64,000 nucleotides of DNA from Eulemur rufifrons (taxonomy: Eukaryota; Chordata; Mammalia; Primates; Lemuridae). Each line of letters starts with the position of its first letter. Position 1 is the stretch's first letter. Under the pieces are notes generated by a model, which saw only the letters and a program-made list of their open reading frames with translations, was not told where the DNA came from and ran no database searches. The DNA is taken from positions 51,294,001 through 51,358,000 of the forward strand of contig NC_091010.1 in the NCBI RefSeq assembly GCF_041146395.1. The letters run 5' to 3'. Positions 57,001 to 64,000 of the stretch are shown here, piece after piece. The translations under genes and the position numbers were made by a program.

Positions 57001-57535
57001 CTGTTAGTGCCTCACTTCACCCCATCTCTTTGTATCCCTGATCCATTCCTTCCCACATCTCTTCAGTACACACCTGCTCCCAGACTGGGGAGAGGAGAGA
57101 GACTCTATAGTACTTTTCCTCCCCATGGAGGGCGTGGGTACTTCCCTTTATCCAAAGCCGAGTGAGTGGGAGCTCCATACTCTACAAATGAGTAGACCTT
57201 GGGGAGTCTACAAAAAGGACACGCTACTCAGCTATGGAATCTTCAGACATGGAAAGGAGTAGAAATGAATCTTAATTTCTCGACAGAGCTTGGCATTTGT
57301 TCACTGGAGTTTGGGGAGAGTTCCCAAAGAGACAAAAATCTGCTTCTCACCTGGAGTTGTTTGCAGGCAGAATTTCTCTAATCAATGGAGTAATCTGGAA
57401 TCAATCATTGGGTTGTATACTTAGGCAAAGTGTTATATTAAGGTGGATTGCCGTTGAAGAATCAGAGCCCAGCTCTGGAACCAAGGGAGAGTAAATGCAA
57501 ACCAAACTCAACTCAAACCACACAGGTGCTACACA

Positions 57536-57578
<43 letters not shown>

Positions 57579-58799
57579 GGGGGAGGGGGGGTCATTTTGC
57601 AAAGGAAAACCTGGGTGATGATAGCAAATGAATGGATGTGGGGGGAAATGGACGCCAGAGGGAATACCAGGATTCTACATTTGAAAGGAGTGAAAAAATT
57701 TCAAATAGAGCAAGGGGAAGGGCCAAGAGGTTGCCCACTTGGCTTCTCAAAGAGATGGAAACCTCACACAGAGAGAAGTGGTTGTGTGGAAGTCGCAGGG
57801 CTGAAAGGAGACACACTTGCTTTTCTCTGAGTGCTTAGCAATGGAGGGAGTCAGAATGAAACTTAATTTCTACCTCAAGAAAACTACTCACGTATTTGCA
57901 GAGATTACCACGTTGGTGGATTGCATCAGCAACAGATGGAATTCCCTGAGTCAGAGTAAGACTGTGGATACCTCCCCTACCAACACCTTTCCTGCTTTTC
58001 TACTCTCTCCTACCCTCTGTCCCTGCGCAGGTGGGCTGAACATAGAAGTAGGGGGAGAGAGAAGGTATTCCAGAACCAAATGCTACTCTAAGGGGTTGGA
58101 GTGTGAGGCTCTAAAATCAAACCACACATCCCATTCACATTCCAAGTTCTCCAAGATGAGGCCTGTTTGGGGTGAGAGGAGGGCATTGATATTTGCACTG
58201 TATTTAAGACTGGAGTCTTAAGTTGGTCTGGGTTGAGTGACTTTTCTAATAATCTAAAGCCATTGTAAATCCATGGAATCCACCTACAATATTGTTAAGG
58301 GATTAAGAAGGAGGTTTGAAAAGATAAGATTAAACATATGGATTGAAGAAAGAATAATTAAACCATTTTGGTTTTGCCCTTAAAGTTAAAAAGTACAATT
58401 AAATGAAAAATACCCAGTTATCAGATAAACCTGCAAATACTTCACCTAGAACCTTAAGAAAAGACATAGAAAAATGGAGCTGCTATAAATTTAAAAGCTA
58501 TGTTTTATATTGGAGAGTTTTAAAAGCTTTCCCATCAGCTGTTTCTCTTGAGACGGCCCTTTATAGAATTGATGTGTAGGAAGCATGAACCACTTTTCAA
58601 CCCTTCTGCCATTTGTTTAACCAACAAGGATTTTTCATCACTCTTTGTGCAGGCTCTGGCAATAGATGCCATGTGTGTTGAAGTGGAGAGGAAGGGATTC
58701 AGTATAACAGATAAATGTTCTCATATGGAGAGATTGGAGTGCAAAGATTCAAAACTGAACCAGAAGCCAACACTCAACCAATGATGGCAAAACAAGTTC
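57001..58799. other. Purine-rich unassigned segment, possibly an unrecognised element
   Basis: G/A-rich sequence with several overlapping frames (111 codons at 57495-57830 +, 134 codons at 57817-58221 +). These have no domain, and the first is partly built by the TG repeat. Two related 25-nt words ('ggagt...cttaatttct', 57256-57280 and 57847-57871, 21/25 identical) hint at internal duplication. It could be a retroelement 5' leader or old duplicated DNA. I cannot identify it. Confidence 0.3.
57540..57577 (+). repeat. (TG)n microsatellite followed by G-runs
   Basis: About 19 TG units followed by 'ttgggggaggggggg' (to 57591). Likely polymorphic. It also gives false Cys/Val frames. Confidence 0.95.
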
Positions 58800-58851
58800 C
58801 AAATGACATGGATGGATCATGGCACTCTTGTATTAAAGCCTGTCAATAATA

Positions 58852-58867
58852 TCTGAAAGCTTTCAGA
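58852..58867. other. 16-bp perfect palindrome
   Basis: TCTGAAAGCTTTCAGA is a perfect inverted repeat around an AAGCTT centre. No repeat family was recognised here, and chance is possible. Confidence 0.8.
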
Positions 58868-59042
58868 ATAAATGCAAGTTATCCCCTCTTTACCCATGGA
58901 ATGATGATCTTGTATCTAATTATCTAACTAGGCTACTTTCTTCTTCCCCTGCTATTCTCCTTTTAAGGTGGTCTTATGGTACTTCAACCCCAAACACTCT
59001 TAACTGGCCTCCCAAGATTGTCAGTCCAGTTCAGCTTTCAGA

Positions 59043-59154
59043 TAGAGTGACTAACTCATTCTAGAGTCCCTGGGACTTCCCCAGGTTTAACAATCAACGT
59101 CGCATTCCTGAGAAATCCTCAAGTGCCGGTAAACCTGCATGATTAGTCACCCTA
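59043..59154. mobile_element. Small non-autonomous DNA element (MITE-like) with TIRs
   Basis: Ends are 12-bp inverted repeats with one mismatch: TAGAGTGACTAA (59043-59054) and TTAGTCACCCTA (59143-59154). The interior has the palindromic style 'gtccctgggacttccccagg' ... 'aagtgccggtaaacctgc' that I recognise from a widespread mammalian palindromic DNA transposon. I am not sure of the family name. About 112 bp, no coding capacity. Confidence 0.6.
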
Positions 59155-59334
59155 CTATCAGGTCGCTCATGTTTAATGGTTTGATGTCATTTCCCCAGAG
59201 ACACATCCCGCCAGCACCTCATTAAAGGTAGCTTCTAAGTAAAAAGATGAAAATTAGATTAGATGATAATGAAAAATATCTCCAACAGAAATAAACAATA
59301 ATCAAAGCAAAAAGACAAATGATATACCAGGAAA

Positions 59335-59361
59335 AACAAACAAACAAACAAACAAACACAT
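59335..59361 (+). repeat. (CAAA)n simple repeat
   Basis: About six CAAA units inside the L1ME fragment. Confidence 0.9.
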
Positions 59362-59422
59362 TTACACATTTTGTGACAGACAAGATTTAATATTTAAAGA
59401 ACTTCTAAAAAAACAGAAGGAG

Positions 59423-59540
59423 CCAGACTTGATGGATCACACCTGTAATCCCAGTGATTTGGGAGGCTGAGGTGAGAGGATCTCTTGAGCCCAGGAGTTT
59501 GATGATATCAGGCAGGGCAACATAGTGAGCTCCCATCTGA
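59423..59540 (+). mobile_element. FLAM-like free left Alu monomer
   Basis: Single Alu left-arm: 'gccagacttgatggatcacacctgtaatcccag', 'gggaggctgaggtgagaggatc', 'tcttgagcccaggag', 'ggcaacatagtgagctcccatct'. No right monomer follows. It ends in a GAA/GGA purine tail. It predates the dimeric Alus. Confidence 0.85.
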
Positions 59541-59610
59541 AGAAGAAGAAGGAGAAGGAGGGGGAGGGGGAGGGGGAGGGAAGAAAAAGAGTAGGAGGGA
59601 GGGGGAGGAG
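59540..59610 (+). repeat. Homopurine GAA/GGGGGA tract
   Basis: 'gaagaagaagaaggag' then repeated GGGGGA units, then more purine. It probably grew from the A-tail of the FLAM monomer. Confidence 0.92.
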
Positions 59611-60065
59611 CTGCTCAAGTACTCTGTAAGATCATGGGCTACAGAAGTGAACAGAGTTCATAGAAAAATAACTAATGATTCTTAATCATGTGAAACTATG
59701 CCCAGCCTCACTTATATAAAGGACATGTAAATTAAAACTTCAGAAAAATGCAATTTCTTGCCTATTGGCCAGAATTCCAAAGTTTGACAGCATTTGTGAG
59801 GTGATGGGGAAAAGGTACTGTCATATTTTAATTGCACAAAGTGTATGGCTGAGAATTTGGCAGTATCTAGCAAAACAGCTTATCTATTACCTCTTTGACT
59901 TGCTGATTCTACTTTTAGGAATCTATTCCAAAGATGTGGGTCAAATATAAATTCTATTTATCTAGGGATTGTTAGTAACAGCAAAAGTTTAGATGTATGA
60001 TTGGAGCTGGTGATTAAATTGTTAAACCAAGAATTTTTTTAAACCAAACATTAGGTGTCATTCCT

Positions 60066-60944
60066 GAAGCAGTGTTCAATTAAAACATCAACCACTCTTT
60101 AGGTAGCGTATGAAATGTTATGGTAAAAACTTAAATAAGTCCTGGCTAAGAAAGTAGAAACCTATTTGTATGTAATCTTGTGTCTGCCACCAGCTGGAAG
60201 GGGAAAGACTAAGGTCAATTTCAAAATCCCAAGAAGTCTTTTAATTTCCCCCTACCCAAGAAAATCAGTAGTTTATGATAAAATGTGTGATAGAGGTTTC
60301 TATTTCAAATCTCCATGCATTTCTCCCTCATACATACAGAATACAATGTTCAAGCAAGAATTCCCATCTGGGAGTAAACCTATCTCTAGAGCAGGGAAAT
60401 TATTAGAATACAAAGCTATAAGAAACCTTAGAGAGATTGTGAAGTATTTTATGACATATTTTATGAAATCACTAATTTTATAAAAGAGGAAAGTGAAGCC
60501 CAGGGAAGTCAAATAATTTTTATAAGATCACACAGCTGGGGTTGCAGGCAAATGGATTTGGATAGGATCAATAGTCAGTGATCATTGTAACATAATATTA
60601 GGAAAAAATGGCCAAACACAAAAATGGAACAAAATAACAAGGAAGGGGATGTAGGTATAATATGTAAGATCAACAAAAATGTACCACTGACCTCATAGAT
60701 TTATTTCAAACTATTTTTTCCCTAGACTCTCATTCTGTAACCCATTTCAAGTCTCACCTGACATGACAACTAATGGACATTTATAACCCTGTTCATCCCT
60801 AGCTATAGACTGTATCTTCCATGTCCTAGATCTATATATAGCTGCCTCTGGGCTCTGCTGATGTTTGTTAAATGCGTGGCACATTTGGAGGTAGGGTAAA
60901 CATTCATTTATGACCATTCAAACACCCATTTCTACTCACTTCCG
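60066..60944. other. Unassigned DNA with a MIR core scrap
   Basis: 60485-60562 has a reverse MIR core ('aaaagaggaaagtgaagcccagggaagtcaaataa', 'atcacacagctggggttgc'). The frames at 60166-60512 have no domain. No gene. Confidence 0.45.
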
Positions 60945-60949
60945 TTTTA

Positions 60950-61306
<357 letters not shown>

Positions 61307-61317
61307 AAAGTCTATGG
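61307..61317 (+). repeat. Target-site duplication, right copy (Alu)
   Basis: AAAGTCTATGG following the A-tail. Confidence 0.92.
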
Positions 61318-62652
61318 TCTTGTGTTTTGATATACAGATACATTCATCATAATCATATCCATCACCTCACACATAGTTGCAATTTTATTTCTTTGTTTTT
61401 TATTTTTTTTTTGTGAGAACTGTTAATTAAGATCTATCCTTTTAGCAAATTTCAAGTATACAATAGAGTATTAACTGTGGTCATGTTGTTGTACAGTAGA
61501 TCTCTAGAATTTATTCATCTTGCATATTGAACCTTTGTACCCTTTGACCAACATTTTCTTATTTACCTTCCCCCAAGACTCTGGTAATCACTATTCTACT
61601 CTGCTTCTATGAATCTATTTTAATTACACATATAAGTGAGATTGGACAGTATTTATCTTTCTTTACCTGGCTTATTTTACTTAGTGTAAAGTGCTCTAGG
61701 TTCACCTATGTTGTTGCAGATGACAAGATTTCTTTATTTTAAGGCTGAAAATATTTCATTGTATATATACCACATTTTCTTTATCCATTCATCCATTGAT
61801 TGACATTTAGATTGTTTCCCTATCTTGGCTATTTCATATAATGCTGCAGTAAACATGGGAAAACAGATATCTCTTCAAGATTTAAATTCTTTTGGACATA
61901 AGCCAGAAGTGAGATTGCCGGATCAAATGGTAATTTAAAATTTTTTTTTGAGGAACCTTTGTATTGATTTCCATAGAAATTGCAATAATTTACATTCCTA
62001 GTAACAGTGTAAAAGAGTTCCCTTTCTCCACCTCCCTGCTAAGACTTGTTTTTCTTCATTTAAAAAAAAATAGTCATTTTAACAGGTGTGGGTGATATCT
62101 CATTGTGGTTTTGATTTGCATTTCCCTAATGATTAGTGATGGTGTAAACCTTTTCATATACCTGTTGGCCAATTGTATGTCTTTAAAAACAAAGTCTATT
62201 CATGTCTTTTCTCTGTTCATTAGTTGGGTTATTTGTTTATGCTATTGAGTTGTAAGAGTTTCTTATACATTTTGGATATAAACCCCTTATCAGATATATG
62301 ATCTGAAAGTATTTTCTCACATCCCATTGGTTGCCTTTTCATTTTGTTGATTGTTTTCTTTACTATGCAGAAGATTTTTAGTTTGATGCAGTTCCACTTG
62401 TCTATTTCTGCTTTTGTTGCCTATGCTTTTTCTGTAGCATCCAAAATTTTTTGCCAAATCCAATGTCTAGAAGCTTTCACCCTATGTTTACTTCTAAGAA
62501 TTTTATTGTTTCAGGTTTTGTGTTTACATCTTTGATCTATTTTGTGATAATTTTTATACGGTGTGAGATAAGGGTCCAGTTCCATTCTTTTATGTGTTGA
62601 TATTCAATCTTCCCAATACCATTTATTGAAGAGACTACCTTTCCCTATTGTA

Positions 62653-63299
62653 GCCACCTCCATTTTCTACCTTCACTGAGATTTTTCTTTGGTGAATAAT
62701 CAGCCCATATTATTATGTGGCACCTATTTGATCTGGGATTGGATAGGATTTATTCTACCCTGGCTCCAGAATGGGGCTGTATTCTAATGCAATCAACCTT
62801 AATTAGGTTTTTGCTATGGTGATTGGTAAAGAAATGGTCATTAAAACTGGTTCAAGCCAATCAACACACGATATTGTCTTAGTCACAGTGATTAGATATG
62901 AAAATGGAATTTAAACTATACTGGCCCATCAGAAATATTAATAAGTCCAGGGTTTGTTTTTGTAATAGTCTCTCTTTCTCTCTCTCTGTCTCTCTCAATA
63001 ATTTTTCTTTCCACCCTCCCTGACACTCACTGTCTCTTCCAGAAGCTGTTGATAGTGATGCTATGATATAGAATGAGCAGTTCTTAACCTCCCCGGCAAA
63101 AAAAGGTGCTGCAGAAAGTTAACAGCCAGAAATAAATAAAGACCTTATTGATATTTCTGAATTACTAGATCAAACCATCATACCTACCTGCTTACATTTG
63201 TACTTACTGTTTAAATAAAGCAATAACTTCTGTTATTGTTCAAATCAATTTGAGTTCAATTTTCAGTTGTGTGAAACTGAAACCATCAAAATGAATAGT
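62653..63299. other. Unassigned DNA
   Basis: No gene. (TC)-rich run at 62970-62997. 'accttaattaggtt' near 62797 repeats the TAATTAG word seen elsewhere. Confidence 0.4.
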
Positions 63300-63505
63300 G
63301 GATGCAATGTGATTTAGGGGAAAGAATTTCTTATTATTGGAAATAAGCAGACCTTGATTCTACTCCAGCACCCGACTGTGTGACCTTGGGGTTGTCATTG
63401 TGTCTTTCTATACTACATTTCTTTAGCTGCAAATTTTGTAATCTAACACGTGCCTTGCTTCATATTACATAGTATTGTGAGCATCACATGAAATAATGAT
63501 TTTGA
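63300..63505 (+). repeat. MIR SINE
   Basis: Forward MIR: 'agaccttgattctactccagc', 'gactgtgtgaccttggggttgtc', 'tttctttagctgcaaatttt', 'gtattgtgagcatcacatgaaataatg'. The 3' end is decayed. Confidence 0.7.
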
Positions 63506-64000
63506 GTGAGGAAAACCTGAAAACCCTGTGCAATTGAATTGTAGGTGATATTATTACTATCAGAAGATCTTGCAGCCATCAACATGCTTATTATAGTACA
63601 TTGTTTCCTTCCTTTTTCTGAATTGCAAGTGACAGGAATAATTCATCAGGATTTGTACTTTTATAAAACACTTGATGAAAATAAGAGTGGAAGTTTCTAA
63701 AGCATAGAGGATTTTATCAGGCTGCTTAATATGACTATTTATAGCCAAATTGTTTCCCAATTGACTTTGCAATGCTCATTTGTGATTCATAATTCTTGGT
63801 GAATAATTGCAATTATCATCTGCTTAATGAGACAATAATTCCCTCTCTCTCTTTCCCTATCTTTATTTTCCTTTTGGTAAAAGCTTGCATTCAGGGCTGT
63901 GTATGTCACAGAAAGTTGGTCCATCAGGGAGCTGAACACCTACCAAATACCCAGGATGCCAGGCCCCAAGACGAGAAGAAAAGTTCCAAGTATGAAGCAG
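63506..64000. other. Repeat-poor DNA at window end
   Basis: No gene. 63700-63850 is AT-rich with homeodomain/POU-like words ('tttgcaatgctcatttgtg', 'aataattgcaattatc') and could be part of a non-coding element extending beyond the window. CT-rich run at 63841-63862. Confidence 0.35.

Larger units (their letters stand above)
59230..60065 (+). mobile_element. L1ME-type LINE, ORF2 C-terminal region
   Basis: Order of the old L1 ORF2 end: 'gacaaatgatataccagg', 'gtgaaactatgcccagcctcactt', 'gtgaggtgatggggaaaaggtactg', 'gagaatttggcagtatctagcaaaac', 'ctgattctacttttaggaatc', 'gttagtaacagcaaaag'. Split by a FLAM-like monomer (59423-59540) and a purine tract. The frame at 59765-59950 is L1-derived. No function. 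Confidence 0.75.

Noticed and set aside
57495..58221. Frames of 111 and 134 codons as a possible small gene
   Set aside because: The first gains length from the TG repeat (Cys/Val run). Neither has a recognisable domain and their order does not suggest exons.

Overview
This window is non-coding DNA from a mammalian genome, most likely a strepsirrhine primate (lemur or loris group). The evidence is internal. The full-length Alu copies carry the 'cctagcactctggg', 'cctgagcaagag' and 'gaggttgctgtga' wording that I associate with strepsirrhine rather than human Alus. The Alu at 38462-38799 also has an extra AT-rich spacer ('ttagttgtccatataatg' on the + strand). Two L1 3' ends (16743-16875 and 22330-22488) share a distinctive 3' UTR ('acctaatgggtgcagtgtg' to 'acctaaacatttgtacccc') that I recognise as lemur-type. 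No database was consulted.

I found no protein-coding gene, exon, tRNA or rRNA. All open reading frames are short, lack recognisable domains, or are decayed L1 protein fragments. The window reads as a gene desert or the interior of a very large intron. It consists of ancient repeats (L2, MIR, MER5A, a Tigger, MaLR-type LTRs), middle-aged L1 fragments (L1ME, L1M and L1MA/MB types), and a few younger primate insertions (four Alus, one FLAM-like monomer, two lemur-type L1s).

Layout: 1-13 kb has single-copy DNA, L2 copies at 2.2, 6.5 and 9.0 kb, and many MIRs. 13.2-13.8 kb holds a Tigger. 14.5-17.0 kb is a nested L1 stack. 19.1-22.6 kb is a MER5A cluster split by a 3.0 kb L1 whose 5' part is inverted. 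24.7-25.7 kb has antisense L1 pieces. 26.5-27.5 and 30.5-34.3 kb are repeat-poor, with retained CpGs, and look like conserved non-coding DNA. 34.7-39.3 kb is L2, MER5A and Alu. 41.2-42.3 kb is an L1 5' end fragment ending at a 33-bp copy of sequence from 4.75 kb upstream. 42.4-43.0 kb is an AT-rich, homeodomain/POU-motif-rich stretch. 53.9-56.1 and 60.9-62.7 kb are antisense L1s, the second carrying an Alu.

The most informative features are records of mobile-element mechanism: twin priming with an 11-bp target duplication, endonuclease-site insertion, Alu-tail microsatellite growth, an L2 micro-inversion and a small TIR element. Several repeat-poor blocks may be distal regulatory elements, but that is inferred from composition only. 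I see no new biological system. Repeat boundaries are by eye and are approximate (within about 10-30 bp) unless a target-site duplication fixes them.
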